From NCBI RefSeq assembly GCF_023913775.1, contig NZ_JAMXAX010000013.1, positions 1-64,000 of the forward strand: a stretch of DNA of 64,000 nt, in the 5' to 3' direction. How positions within the stretch are numbered: the stretch's first letter is position 1; each line of letters starts with the position of its first letter. The translations under genes were made by a program, and so were the position numbers. Positions 51,158-60,202 of the stretch are shown here, in pieces. This DNA is from Acidovorax facilis (GTDB lineage Bacteria > Pseudomonadota > Gammaproteobacteria > Burkholderiales > Burkholderiaceae_C). Below the pieces are notes generated by a model. That model had not been told where the DNA came from, did not search any database, and worked only from the letters and a program-made list of their open reading frames with translations.

Positions 51158-52597
51158 CTACTCGGACTTCGCTGGTGTAGATGCAGGTCCGGGCGTGGGT
51201 GAAGGTGTCGTCGGAGCCTGCCGCGCCAGCGACTGCACCAGTGCGCGGAACTCCGGCGAGTGGCGCAGCACGCTGCCACCTGCCTCGATGAGGTCTGTGA
51301 CTTCTTCCGACGTGATGGAGAACGCCGTGGGCACCTGCAGCAGGCGGCGGCGCGCCACGTCGTCGTGGGCATCGCGCAGGTTGACGGAAATGACATGGAC
51401 CTCGGCACCGGGCGCAAAGGCATCGCTGCTGCCGGTGGGGCCCGCCGCCAGCGACTGGCGCCACTGCTGGGTGATGTCGCGCAAGAACTCCTGCGTCTCG
51501 CGCGTGGCGCGGGCGCCGGTGCCAAACAGCAGCGAGTCCACCACCTGGGCCATGTTGGGCACCTTGTCGCTCATGTCGATGTTCTCGGATGGGTCGCGCT
51601 CGGCGTTGACGGTGACGAGCACCAGCTTGCGGATGGTGCCGGGGGGGATGCCCACTTCGCTGAAGGTTTCGCGCAGTCCGCCACCGGCCAGGGCCCGGTC
51701 GAGCAGACGCTGCACGCCCAGGTTGTCAGCCAGGCCGCCATCCACCAAGTGTATGTAGGGGCGGCGCTGCGCGTCCAGATAGCTCAACTCATGCGCGCGG
51801 TACAGGCGCGCGCGGTAGTCGCCGCCCGCGGCCAGGGTGGCAGCGCGGGACACGGTCTGGTACTGGGGGCACTGGTCGGCGTAGTTCTTGAGGGTGACGG
51901 GGCTCAGCAGCAGCGGTACGGCGGACGATGCCGCCACCGCGAACGACAGCGGCACCTTGCGCAGGTCGGAGCAGATCAGCGCGAACTGGTCCCACGTGAA
52001 TTCAAAGCCGGTGCCCAACGACATGTCGGTGGCGGTGATGAACAGCTGGGGGTGGCGCGGGCGCCGCGCCACATCGCCAAAGGTGCGCCCGCCATACAGC
52101 TCGTCCAGCCGCCGCGCGAGCAGGTGCGTGCGGCCGAACCAGGGCGAGGTCAGGTCCACCAGGTTGCCGGGGCGCAGGGCTTGGGTGATGAGGCTGTTCT
52201 GGAAGTTCTGGCGCAGAAAGTCCTGCTCGAAGCGGGGCAGCCCCTCGATGCCGTGTGCCGCCAGGTAAGCGGCCACGATGCTGCCGCCCGAGACGCCGCT
52301 GATCACATCGGTGGCGTCGAGCAGCGTGGTGGGGCGCCCGTTCCAGTCAAACCGCGTGGCCTGCATTTCGGTCAGCACGCCAAAGCCGAAGGCGGCCGCC
52401 CTTGCGCCGCCGCCCGAGAGCGTGACGGCCACCAGGATGGTAGGGTCGCGCTCGGACTTGCGCTCGGGGATGGACTGGTCTTCGGGCTTCAGGGGTTCGT
52501 TGATCCAGGGCCGCACCGACGAGCAGCCCGCCAGCAGGGCCAGGGCCGCCACCACGGCGCATCGCCGCATCCACTGCTTCATGCGTTGTCCCGGCAT
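51158..52597 (-). CDS. Patatin-like phospholipase, lipoprotein
   Basis: A 479-aa predicted outer-membrane or periplasmic lipoprotein. RCAVVAALALLAGC is the signal with lipobox LAGC. The patatin domain has the oxyanion-hole SGGGARAAAFG, the nucleophile elbow GVSGGS and the catalytic-dyad Asp in VDGGLADNLG. It should hydrolyse acyl esters of lipids. ATG 52597 has GGGAG seven bases upstream; ATG 52582 is an alternative. The C-terminus is Pro/Thr/Ser-rich. It is upstream of no obvious partner. Confidence 0.9.
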   Translation of the reverse strand: MPGQRMKQWMRRCAVVAALALLAGCSSVRPWINEPLKPEDQSIPERKSERDPTILVAVTLSGGGARAAAFGFGVLTEMQATRFDWNGRPTTLLDATDVISGVSGGSIVAAYLAAHGIEGLPRFEQDFLRQNFQNSLITQALRPGNLVDLTSPWFGRTHLLARRLDELYGGRTFGDVARRPRHPQLFITATDMSLGTGFEFTWDQFALICSDLRKVPLSFAVAASSAVPLLLSPVTLKNYADQCPQYQTVSRAATLAAGGDYRARLYRAHELSYLDAQRRPYIHLVDGGLADNLGVQRLLDRALAGGGLRETFSEVGIPPGTIRKLVLVTVNAERDPSENIDMSDKVPNMAQVVDSLLFGTGARATRETQEFLRDITQQWRQSLAAGPTGSSDAFAPGAEVHVISVNLRDAHDDVARRRLLQVPTAFSITSEEVTDLIEAGGSVLRHSPEFRALVQSLARQAPTTPSPTPGPASTPAKSE

Positions 52598-52645
52598 TGC
52601 GCTTCTCCCATGGTTACAGGGCTGTTGGGAATCTTCTTGCCTGTG

Positions 52646-53299
52646 TCAGCAGCCCAACAGCGCAGGCAACTCGGCCATGCTGCGAAACACCTGCGCTGCG
52701 CCTGCGGCACGCAGGGGCTCGCCATCGTCCAGCGGCGCATAGGCAAATACCGTGGCGCCTGCGGCCACGCCAGCGGTCACGCCCGTAACGGTGTCTTCCA
52801 CCACGGCGCAGCGCCCGGGCGCCACCTGCAGGGCCGCAGCCGCCGCCAGATAGACGTCGGGCGCGGGCTTGGTGGCGGGCATCTCGTGGCCGCTGAACAC
52901 CCGCCCGGCAAAGTACGGCGTGAGCCCCACCTTGGCCAGCTGCATCTCGACCTTGTGCCGGTCGGCACCCGAGGCGCAGGCAATGCGCCCGCCGTGGTGG
53001 GCGTGCACCCTTTCGATGGTTCCGTGGATGTGTTCGATGGCCGTGAGGCGCTGGTCCAGCTCGGCATTGCGCCGTGCATAGAAGTCGGCCATCCACGCAT
53101 CGGTCAGCGGGCGGCCGGTGTGGGCCTCGATGCGGGCGGCCTCGCTGCGCACCGTTTTGCCGATAAAGATGCGCATGCATTCGTCGGCGCTCAGGGCCCA
53201 GCCCGCTTCGTTGAGCATGTCGCGCAGCACGCCGTTGGTGATGGGTTCGCTGTCGACCAGCACACCATCGCAGTCAAACAAGATTGCTTCAAATTTCAT
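52646..53299 (-). CDS. HAD-IA family phosphatase (beta-phosphoglucomutase/phosphoglycolate phosphatase-like)
   Basis: A 217-aa HAD superfamily hydrolase of subclass IA. Motif I is AILFDCDGVLVDSEP, motif II ACASGADRHKV, the lysine region is MPATKPAPDVYLAAA and the acidic motif CAVVEDTVTGVTAG. The helical cap spans about residues 17-85. Substrate is a small sugar or acid phosphate, not determinable. The start codon lies at the edge of a dispersed repeat copy (AGCAGCTATGAAATTTG), so its 5' region is repeat-derived. Confidence 0.9.
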   Translation of the reverse strand: MKFEAILFDCDGVLVDSEPITNGVLRDMLNEAGWALSADECMRIFIGKTVRSEAARIEAHTGRPLTDAWMADFYARRNAELDQRLTAIEHIHGTIERVHAHHGGRIACASGADRHKVEMQLAKVGLTPYFAGRVFSGHEMPATKPAPDVYLAAAAALQVAPGRCAVVEDTVTGVTAGVAAGATVFAYAPLDDGEPLRAAGAAQVFRSMAELPALLGC

Positions 53300-53354
53300 A
53301 GCTGCTCGCGCTTATCGGTAAAGCGCTGGAGGTCATTTTTATTAAATTTTCAGG
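53297..53354 (-). repeat. Dispersed repeat copy 7, at the start of the HAD-IA gene
   Basis: The reverse strand reads AAAATTTAATAAAAATGACC, TCCAGCGCTTTACCGATAAG, CGCGAGCAGCTATG. It occupies the gap between the YchJ stop and the HAD phosphatase and supplies the ATG of that gene. Confidence 0.85.
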
Positions 53355-53775
53355 AGTGGATATCGCCATCCACATAGAACCAGCACCCGTCTTCGCGCAC
53401 GAAGCGGCTGGTCTCGTGCAGGCGCACGGCGCGGCCGCCCACGCGGTAGCGCGCGACAAACTCCACCTCGGCGCGGTCTTCGCCCGTGCTGCGGTGGCTG
53501 CGCACTTCCAGACCCAGCCACTTCGTGCCGGGGTCGAAATCGAGGTCCGCTGGCCGGGTGCCGGGGTGCCAGGTGGCCTGCAGGTAGTCGCCACGTTCGA
53601 GGACAAAGGCGGTGTAGCGTGACCGCATGAGGCTCTCGGCGTCGGGCGCGGCTGCGTCGTCCCAGTGGTCGAGGTAGCGGCCGCAGCAGTCCCCATAGGA
53701 CAAGGCCGCAGCCTTGGCGCTTTTGCCGGGTGCGGCTTGGGTACGGCCGCAGGGGCAGGGGTCGTTATGGTTCAT
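53350..53775 (-). CDS. YchJ family protein with SEC-C motif
   Basis: A 141-aa YchJ/UPF0225 protein. [13 protein letters not shown] is the zinc-binding SEC-C motif (CxC...CC with [13 protein letters not shown]). The C-terminal domain has [20 protein letters not shown] and [16 protein letters not shown]. Its function is unknown. ATG 53775 is the family start; the frame is open further upstream. The stop overlaps the edge of repeat copy 7. Confidence 0.9.
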   Translation of the reverse strand: MNHNDPCPCGRTQAAPGKSAKAAALSYGDCCGRYLDHWDDAAAPDAESLMRSRYTAFVLERGDYLQATWHPGTRPADLDFDPGTKWLGLEVRSHRSTGEDRAEVEFVARYRVGGRAVRLHETSRFVREDGCWFYVDGDIHS

Positions 53776-53884
53776 GGACGGGTGCAGGAAGGCACGCAGG
53801 CGATGCGCGCGCCCCACCGATGGAAACGGGCGCTGCGCGAGGCGAGTGCACCCGTGGAACTGGCTTTGCCAGGCCACTGGGTGC

Positions 53885-53938
53885 GTCCCCCTCCCGCGCA
53901 GCGAGAGAGGGGGATGGCGCGAAGCGACTCAGGGGGAG
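53885..53938. repeat. GC-rich hairpin repeat between YchJ and DUF4197 genes
   Basis: CCCCCTCCCGCGCAGCGAGA continuing GAGGGGGATGGCGCGAAGCG and ACTCAGGGGG contains two inverted segments (CCCCCTC with GAGGGGG; CGCGAAGCG). The type is familiar as a dispersed Comamonadaceae intergenic element. It follows the DUF4197 stop by 3 bases and may act as a transcription end for it. Confidence 0.55.
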
Positions 53939-53940
53939 CT

Positions 53941-54639
53941 TCATCTCAGCGCACCAAAGACCTTGCGGGCGATGGCGCTGCCTGCACCGGCCGGGTTCTG
54001 ACGGATGCGGCGCTCTTCCTCGCCGATCATGAAGTACAGGCCGTCGAGCGTCTTGCCGGTGACGTACTGCGCAAGGTTGGCCTCCTCGGGTTTGAGCAGG
54101 CCAAAGCTCGCTGCCTTGCCCGCAAAGGCGTTGTACTTCTGGGTCAGGCCGACTTTTTCGGTGGCCTGGTTCACCACGGGCAGGAAGCGTTCGGAGAGCG
54201 GCGTGCGCGTCTTGTCGGCAAAAAAGGCGGTGACCGAGGTGCTGCCGCCGGTCAGGATGTTCTTGGCATCGGTCACCGTCATCTTCTGCACGGCGCCCAC
54301 CAGCAGGTCTTTGCCCATGGGCACGGCGGCTTCGGCGGCGCGGTTGATGGAGGTGACCAGCTCGTCGATGCGCCGCCCCTGGCCCAGCGACTTCATGACC
54401 TTGGCGGCGTCGTCCAGGGAGCCCGGCAGGCCGATGCGCACCTGGGGGTTGCCCAGAAACCCGTCAGGCCGCCCCAGCAGGGCGACCGCCGCCTGGGCGC
54501 CCTGGCCCAGCGCGGCTTTGAGGCCGCTGGCGGCATCGGCATTGGTAAGGTCACCCAGCGACAGGGCCCAGGCCCGCTGGCCGGTGGCGCACAGCAGGGC
54601 AGCCACGAGGCTGGTTTGGTGAAATTGGCGGCGTTGCAT
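53941..54639 (-). CDS. DUF4197 periplasmic protein
   Basis: A 232-aa protein of the DUF4197 family. MQRRQFHQTSLVAALLCATG and QRAWA form an N-terminal signal peptide. The mature domain begins LSLGDLTNADAASGLKAALG and contains TVTDAKNILTGGSTSVTAFF and LDGLYFMIGEEERRIRQNPA, hallmark blocks. It is helical; function unknown. ATG 54639 is chosen as the only start with a signal peptide; the frame is open far upstream. Confidence 0.9.
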   Translation of the reverse strand: MQRRQFHQTSLVAALLCATGQRAWALSLGDLTNADAASGLKAALGQGAQAAVALLGRPDGFLGNPQVRIGLPGSLDDAAKVMKSLGQGRRIDELVTSINRAAEAAVPMGKDLLVGAVQKMTVTDAKNILTGGSTSVTAFFADKTRTPLSERFLPVVNQATEKVGLTQKYNAFAGKAASFGLLKPEEANLAQYVTGKTLDGLYFMIGEEERRIRQNPAGAGSAIARKVFGALR

Positions 54640-54814
54640 GGTGCGGTACTTTCGGTGGGGGACGGCAGATGATGCCCACTCGGCCACCACTGCAGTGAGT
54701 GGCGCACTGTGCCGGAGCCGTGCGGGGAATTGGCGGGATTTTCGCTCAGCGAATGAGGGGCAAGCCGCAGGCCGTAGACTGCCCCCACCCAAGCATCCAA
54801 CAAGGAACCTTGCA

Positions 54815-55294
54815 ATGTGGCAAATGAGCGTGCCGTGGTGGGAGTTTGTGCTGCGCGGCGTGGTGGTGTACCTGTTCTTGCTGGTGTTCATGCGCCTGTC
54901 GGGCAAGCGGCAGACGGGGCAGTACGAGCCGTTTGACCTGATCCTGTTGCTGATCCTGTCGAACGCGGTGCAGAACTCGATGAACGCTGGCGACAACTCG
55001 CTGGTGGGCGGGCTGATCTCGGCCAGCACGCTCATGCTGCTGCATGTGGCGCTGGCGCGGTTGGCGTTCCACTTCCCGCGCATCGGGCGCTGGGTGGACG
55101 GCAAGGCCCAGGTGCTGATCCAGCAGGGCGAACTGAACCAGGCGCTGATGCGCAAGGAGCTGCTGACCCGCGACGACGTGGAGGCCGCACTGCGCGCAGG
55201 CGGCTGCCTGCACGCGCACGAAGTGGAACGCGCCACCATCGAGACCAACGGGCAGATCACCGTAGTGCTGCGCCGTCGTGGCGAGGTTGGCTGA
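54815..55294 (+). CDS. YetF/DUF421 membrane protein
   Basis: A 159-aa protein of the YetF/DUF421 family, with two or three transmembrane helices at the start (WWEFVLRGVVVYLFLLVFMR; GGLISASTLMLLHVALARLA) around GKRQTGQYEPFDLILLLILS, then a soluble YetF domain with LIQQGELNQALMRKELLTRD. Function unknown. AAGGA eight bases before ATG 54815 supports the start. It is divergent from DUF4197. Confidence 0.88.
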   Translation: MWQMSVPWWEFVLRGVVVYLFLLVFMRLSGKRQTGQYEPFDLILLLILSNAVQNSMNAGDNSLVGGLISASTLMLLHVALARLAFHFPRIGRWVDGKAQVLIQQGELNQALMRKELLTRDDVEAALRAGGCLHAHEVERATIETNGQITVVLRRRGEVG

Positions 55295-55367
55295 CCCGCC
55301 CCGCGCCCACGCCAACGGTCTGCCCACTCACCGCCCCTCACAACCCACGCGACTTACGCGACCCGAT

Positions 55368-55730
55368 ATGACTGCACTGAACGTTCTGGGCACCTTGCTG
55401 ATGCCCTGCTCCTACGACCCACTGACCGGCTACTACCGCGACGGCTGCTGCAACACCGACGAGCAAGACCACGGCACCCACGTGATCTGCGCACGCATGA
55501 CACAGGCGTTTCTGGACTTTTCGCTGTCGCGGGGCAACGACCTCATCACCCCCCGGCCCGAGTCCCGCTTTGCAGGGCTGCAGCCCAACAACCGTTGGTG
55601 CCTGTGCGTCTTGCGCTGGAAGGAGGCCTACGAGGCGGGTGTGGCGCCTCCCGTGATCCTGGAATGCACACATGCGCGCGCGCTGGAGTTCGTGACGCTG
55701 GCGCAATTGCAAAGCACGGCGTTGTCCTAG
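55368..55730 (+). CDS. DUF2237 family protein
   Basis: A 120-aa protein of DUF2237. TALNVLGTLLMPCSYDPLTG and YYRDGCCNTDEQDHGTHVIC are the family signature (conserved cysteines), then FLDFSLSRGNDLITPRPESR and NRWCLCVLRWKEAYEAG. Function unknown. It follows the YetF gene by 73 bases and could be co-transcribed. ATG 55368 begins the family match. Confidence 0.92.
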   Translation: MTALNVLGTLLMPCSYDPLTGYYRDGCCNTDEQDHGTHVICARMTQAFLDFSLSRGNDLITPRPESRFAGLQPNNRWCLCVLRWKEAYEAGVAPPVILECTHARALEFVTLAQLQSTALS

Positions 55731-55732
55731 GC

Positions 55733-56809
55733 TCAGTTTTGCGTGTAGCAGGTCTTGTTGGGCAGAACGGTGTCCACGTAGCTCTCCACACTGACCGCCG
55801 TTGGGAAGGCCGTGGGTATCTGGTCGCCAAAGATGCACAGGCGGCTCCCCTTGCGGGCCCAGACGGCACGCGATGTCAGGCCTGACGGCTGGGTCCACAA
55901 GCCCCAGAACGCGGTCAGAGTAGCCGTGCTGCCGTTACGGTCGAACGCCACATTGCCCACACCGGTCAGAGGGCCTGCCACCGTGCCAGCGCCCGTGCAG
56001 TTGGCGTCAGCATAGGTGGCCACACCGATCTGTCCCGCCACGCGATTGTCCCCCTGGCGGGTGATGCGCCACAGCGAGCGGCCCCAGGTGCCGGGCCGCA
56101 CCACTACGCACAGCTCCTGCTTCCAGTCGCCTTCGGGCAAGGCCACCACCGTGCCGCAGCTCACCTCCACCGAGCCCACGTTGGCAGAGACCACGCTGCC
56201 GGTGCCATTGCGCACCGTGCAGCTCTGGCCGGAAGGCTGCGTGCGCACGGTGACCGCATAGCCCGTGCCGCCGGCCAGCGCAGTGCCGAACGTGAAGCCG
56301 CCGTTGCTGGAGACCGAGAGGTCGTCGCCCCCGTTGTTCTGCAGCACCAACGTGCCACCCGCCAGACCAGTCACTGAGCCGCCAACCGTATAGGTGGCGG
56401 CCGCCAGGTTCTCACAGCGCACCTGCACGTTGCTGACGTTGGCGGTAGCGGTGCCCGTGCCCTGGGTCACCGTGCATCGCTGGCCGCTGGGCTGGGTCTT
56501 GACGGTGACGGCATAGGCAATGCCACTGTCCAGGCGCGTCACGAAGACGAAGTTGCCGTTGGCATTGATCGTCAGGTCGTCCTTGCCGGTGTTTTGCAGC
56601 GTCACCGTCTTGCCAGCGCCCAGGCCCGTGACCACACCGCCAATGCTGAACGCGCCTGCGGTAGGCGGCGGCGTGCCATTGTTGTCATCGTCACTACCGC
56701 CACAACCCACCAGCAAGGCGGCCGCCAAGCCCAGGGGGGCCCAGCGGAAGAGGGGCCGTACGGAGTGCCCAGTGCGCCCAGCACCCGTTGCGCTTGCTTG
56801 TCGTGTCAT
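55733..56809 (-). CDS. Repeat-containing lipoprotein of unknown function
   Basis: A 358-aa secreted lipoprotein. The signal ends with WAPLGLAAALLVGC and is followed by GGSDDDNNGT. Two imperfect repeats of about 80 residues follow (FSIGGVVTGLGAGKTVTLQN... and YTVGGSVTGLAGGTLVLQNN...), each ending in a QPSGQxCTV strand and a cysteine, like bacterial immunoglobulin-like or carboxypeptidase-regulatory beta modules. A C-terminal domain of about 130 residues follows (DWKQELCVVVRPGTWGRSLW). ATG 56809 is chosen; the frame opens 16 codons earlier. A perfect palindrome lies 63-82 bases upstream, shared with the response regulator promoter. Confidence 0.75.
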   Translation of the reverse strand: MTRQASATGAGRTGHSVRPLFRWAPLGLAAALLVGCGGSDDDNNGTPPPTAGAFSIGGVVTGLGAGKTVTLQNTGKDDLTINANGNFVFVTRLDSGIAYAVTVKTQPSGQRCTVTQGTGTATANVSNVQVRCENLAAATYTVGGSVTGLAGGTLVLQNNGGDDLSVSSNGGFTFGTALAGGTGYAVTVRTQPSGQSCTVRNGTGSVVSANVGSVEVSCGTVVALPEGDWKQELCVVVRPGTWGRSLWRITRQGDNRVAGQIGVATYADANCTGAGTVAGPLTGVGNVAFDRNGSTATLTAFWGLWTQPSGLTSRAVWARKGSRLCIFGDQIPTAFPTAVSVESYVDTVLPNKTCYTQN

Positions 56810-56871
56810 GAACAGAAACCTCTTGATCGTGAATGAAGGGCGGATTCTGTGCAGCACCTCCTGCGGTACGG

Positions 56872-56891
56872 AACCCTACCCTGGTAGGGTT
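56872..56891. promoter_or_regulatory. Palindromic regulator site candidate in the lipoprotein/response regulator gap
   Basis: AACCCTACC-CT-GGTAGGGTT is a perfect 9-bp inverted repeat with a 2-base centre, followed by TGCG. NarL/LuxR-type response regulators bind dyads of this kind. A related sequence is found at 62022-62040 before the second histidine kinase gene. Binding by the adjacent regulator is inferred. Confidence 0.6.
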
Positions 56892-56990
56892 TGCGCGCCG
56901 TCCATCCTGCTCAACACTTGGCAGAATTTGCCCTACCTCCGCGCTGTCAGCGCGCCTGCGCCGCAAGGCGCAGCCACCCTCTCCCACTAC

Positions 56991-57641
56991 ATGGTCCCCA
57001 CTTCCCCTTACGCGCTCATCCTGGACGACCATCCGCTCGTGGCGCACGGCATGGCCGAGTTCCTGCGCGCACGCCTGCCGCAGATGGAGGTGGTAGAGGC
57101 CGCAGGGGCGGACGACCTTCTGCGCCGGGTGGACATGCGGGGCACATCGGCCATCGCGCTCATCGACTTCTGGCTGGCGGAAGGCGCTGCGGTGGGCCTG
57201 ATCGCCCAGGTGCGCAGCCACTGCCCCGGGATGCCCATCGCCGTGATCAGCGGCGACGATGACCCCGCCGTGATGGAGCAGGCCCGGCAGGCAGGCGCAC
57301 AGGGCTTCATTCACAAACAAGCAGCGCCTGAGACCTTTGGTCTGGCGGTGGAAGCCTTGCTGAGTGGGCTGGTCTGGTTTGAGCCGGGCCTGCAGGGCAG
57401 CCAGCCGCCGCGCAGCCGCGATCTGCCGGTGACCCCGGCCGAGCTGGGGTTGTCCACCCGCCAGGGCCAGATCCTCGCGCTGGTGCTGCAGGGGCTGCCC
57501 AACAAGCGCATCGCCTTGCAGCTGGACATTGCCGAGAGCACCGTGAAGGAGCACGTGACGGGCATCCTGGAGCGGCTGCGGGTGCGCACGCGAATCGAGG
57601 CCATCACCCTGCTGCGTGGGCGGCGGCTGGAGCTGTCCTGA
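56991..57641 (+). CDS. LuxR/NarL family response regulator
   Basis: A 216-aa regulator. The receiver has LILDDHPLVAHGMAEFLRAR, the phospho-acceptor D59 in ALIDFW and the conserved K109 in FIHKQA. The C-terminal LuxR-type HTH is LSTRQGQILALVLQGLPNKR and IALQLDIAESTVKEHVTGIL. Its stop overlaps the start of the hybrid kinase gene by one base (TGATG), so the two are coupled and probably form a two-component pair. ATG 56991 starts the receiver; no good ribosome site is seen. Confidence 0.92.
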   Translation: MVPTSPYALILDDHPLVAHGMAEFLRARLPQMEVVEAAGADDLLRRVDMRGTSAIALIDFWLAEGAAVGLIAQVRSHCPGMPIAVISGDDDPAVMEQARQAGAQGFIHKQAAPETFGLAVEALLSGLVWFEPGLQGSQPPRSRDLPVTPAELGLSTRQGQILALVLQGLPNKRIALQLDIAESTVKEHVTGILERLRVRTRIEAITLLRGRRLELS

Positions 57642-60202
57642 TGCGCCTCGTCCGGGCCGTGGTGCTGGTCGCGGCCTTGTGCCTGCAGACGGCACTGCCC
57701 GCAGGGGCACAGGTACCGAACCCGGACCTGGCAGAGCTGGACCGGCTGCAGACCCTGTCGCAACGCAACAGCGCCGAAGCCGTGCAAGCGCTGCAGGCCG
57801 CCGCCACCCGCTTTGCCAACGCGGCCGATGTCGCGACCCGGCGCACCTACCTGGCGGCGCTGACGGACGCAGCCTTCGAGACCGGGCAGGCTGCGGTGGT
57901 GACCGAGGGCATAGCGCAACTGAAAGCGCTTGCGGCTGCGCACGGCGATGCCTCGACGCAGGTGCTGGCCACCTGCTTCGAGGCCCGGCAATGGGCCGTG
58001 GCGGGCAAAACACGCGCCGGGCTGGACGCCCTGGCGCGCGAAGCGGGCGCGGCGGAGCAGGTGCCCGACCCCTGGGTGCGCTGGCTCTACCACCTGACGC
58101 TGGGTGCCCTGCACAGCAGCAACGGCCAGTTCGAAGCGGCGATGACCCACCTGCTGCGCAGCCTGGAACTATCGCGCACGCTGCCGCGCCAGGCAGCCAC
58201 ATCCGAGCTGCGGTCGCGCACCCACCTGGAGCTGCTGCACTTCGACATGAAGAACCCCGACCGCGCGCTGCAGACCATTCGCGAGACGCTGCCGCTGGCC
58301 GAAAAGCTGGGCGCCCAGCAGGCGCTGGGCTGGCTGCACCTGCACCGTGGCAATGTGGAAAACGTGCAGGGCAACCTCGACACCGCCGCGGCCGCCTACC
58401 GGCAGTCCCTGCAGATCGCCCGCGCCGGCGGGCTCACCGGGCTCCAGGCCACGGCGCTGAACAATCTGGGCGATGTCCTGCTGCAGCGCAAGGCCTATGC
58501 CGCGGCCGAGCCCGTGATGCGCGAGGCCCTGGCAGCGTACCGCGACGCGCACGAGCTGAACGGGGCCGCAATGGCGCAGGCCAACCTGGGCTTTGCGCTG
58601 ATGGGCCAGGGCCGCATTGCGGCTGGCGTGCACGAGGTGGAGGCGGGCATTCGGTTTGTGCATGAAGCAGGCTCCCTACCCATGGAAGAGCAGCTGCTGG
58701 GCGAGCTCTCGCGCATGTACGAGCAAGCCGGCCTGTACCGCGAAGCCATGGCCACCACGCGCAAGCAGCAGGCGCTGGCCAAGGAGCTGTTCCACACCGA
58801 GCGCGACCAGGCCGTGGCCGCGCTGCAGGAGCGCTTTGACAGCGCTGAACGGCAGCGCCAGATCGAGCAGCTGGCGCAGGCCAATCGGGTGCAGGATGCC
58901 GAGCTGCGTGTGCGCCGCATGCAGCAGATCGGCCTGGCCGCCACGGTGGCGCTGGCCCTGCTGGCGGCGGGCGCCAGCTACTGGCAATACCGCCGCACCC
59001 GCACGGCCAACGCGGCCTTGGCGGCAGCCCGGCGGCAGGCCGAAAGCGCGCTGGCCGAGAAGAACCTGTTCCTCGCCACCGCCAGCCACGACCTGCGCCA
59101 GCCCGTGCATGCCATGTCGCTGATGGTCGAGGCGATCAGCCTGCGCAACGGTGACCCGGTTCTTCGCCCCCTGGTTGCCGACCTGCGCAACAGCATGCAG
59201 GCCATGAACCAGCTGTTCAACGCGCTGCTGGACCTGGCGCGCCTGGAATCCGGCCTGCCGCTGGGCGCCAAGGGCGTGGTGGACCTGAACGCGCTGCTCG
59301 CGGACGTGGTGCGCCTGTTCCGTGAGCAAGCCAGCCTTGGCGGGCTGGCCCTGCGGCTGTGGGTGCCGCGTGGTGGTGCCACGGTGTGGGCTGAACCGGT
59401 GCTGTTGCGCCAGGCACTGGCCAACCTGGTGCAGAACGCGATCCGCTACACGCCCCAAGGCAAGGTGCTGGTGAGCGTGCGGGCGCGCGGCAGCGACTGG
59501 CTGGTGGAAGTGCGGGACACCGGCGTCGGCATCACCGTGGCGGACCAGTACCGGGTGTTCAGCCCCTACTACCGAGGGGAGCGGGCGGACCAGATGAACG
59601 ACGCCGGACACGGCCTGGGGCTGGCCGTGGTGGCGCGCTGCGCCGAACAGATGGGCGCCACCCACGGCCTGGTGTCGCAGGCGGGGCGGGGCTCATGCTT
59701 CTGGCTGCGGCTGCCGGCCCACACCGCTGCGGCTACTACGACGGCCGTGCCACCCGACCCGGTGGCCTTGCACCGCGACGAGACGGCAATGCGCCCGCTG
59801 CAAGGCCGCTGCCTAGTACTGGACGACGACCGCCAGGTGATCAAGGCCTGGCGCGCCATGCTGGAGGCCTGGGGCGTGACGGCGGCATACGCCACCACCA
59901 CGGCCGAGGCACATGCCCAGCTCGACGAAGGGTTCGAGCCGGATGCCATCTTCTGCGACCAGCGGCTGCACACGGGCGAGAGCGGCTTTGACGTGCTGCG
60001 CGCCCTGCTGGCCCGCTGCCCCGCTGCACGCGGCGCCATGGTCAGCGGCGAGCACAACGCGCCCGCCTTGCAGGATGCCGAGGACGAGGGCTACCTGGTA
60101 CTGCGCAAGCCGGTGAGCCCCGTGGAGTTGCACGCGGTGCTGGCCCAGTGGCTGGGCCCGCAGAAAAATCAATCAAAACAACCTTCAGCGCTTTACCAAT
60201 AA
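57641..60202 (+). CDS. Hybrid sensor histidine kinase with TPR sensor domain
   Basis: An 853-aa kinase. A signal peptide RLVRAVVLVAALCLQTALPA is followed by a periplasmic TPR-like helical domain (about 30-400, for example QQALGWLHLHRGNVENVQGN). One transmembrane helix follows (IGLAATVALALLAAGASYW), then the HisKA domain with H483 in ASHDLRQPVHAM, the ATPase domain with LVQNAIRYT and DTGVGI, and a C-terminal receiver with D773 in FCDQRL and LRKPV. It should sense an envelope signal and drive a phosphorelay to the adjacent LuxR regulator. Its stop codon lies inside repeat copy 8. Confidence 0.93.
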   Translation: MRLVRAVVLVAALCLQTALPAGAQVPNPDLAELDRLQTLSQRNSAEAVQALQAAATRFANAADVATRRTYLAALTDAAFETGQAAVVTEGIAQLKALAAAHGDASTQVLATCFEARQWAVAGKTRAGLDALAREAGAAEQVPDPWVRWLYHLTLGALHSSNGQFEAAMTHLLRSLELSRTLPRQAATSELRSRTHLELLHFDMKNPDRALQTIRETLPLAEKLGAQQALGWLHLHRGNVENVQGNLDTAAAAYRQSLQIARAGGLTGLQATALNNLGDVLLQRKAYAAAEPVMREALAAYRDAHELNGAAMAQANLGFALMGQGRIAAGVHEVEAGIRFVHEAGSLPMEEQLLGELSRMYEQAGLYREAMATTRKQQALAKELFHTERDQAVAALQERFDSAERQRQIEQLAQANRVQDAELRVRRMQQIGLAATVALALLAAGASYWQYRRTRTANAALAAARRQAESALAEKNLFLATASHDLRQPVHAMSLMVEAISLRNGDPVLRPLVADLRNSMQAMNQLFNALLDLARLESGLPLGAKGVVDLNALLADVVRLFREQASLGGLALRLWVPRGGATVWAEPVLLRQALANLVQNAIRYTPQGKVLVSVRARGSDWLVEVRDTGVGITVADQYRVFSPYYRGERADQMNDAGHGLGLAVVARCAEQMGATHGLVSQAGRGSCFWLRLPAHTAAATTTAVPPDPVALHRDETAMRPLQGRCLVLDDDRQVIKAWRAMLEAWGVTAAYATTTAEAHAQLDEGFEPDAIFCDQRLHTGESGFDVLRALLARCPAARGAMVSGEHNAPALQDAEDEGYLVLRKPVSPVELHAVLAQWLGPQKNQSKQPSALYQ

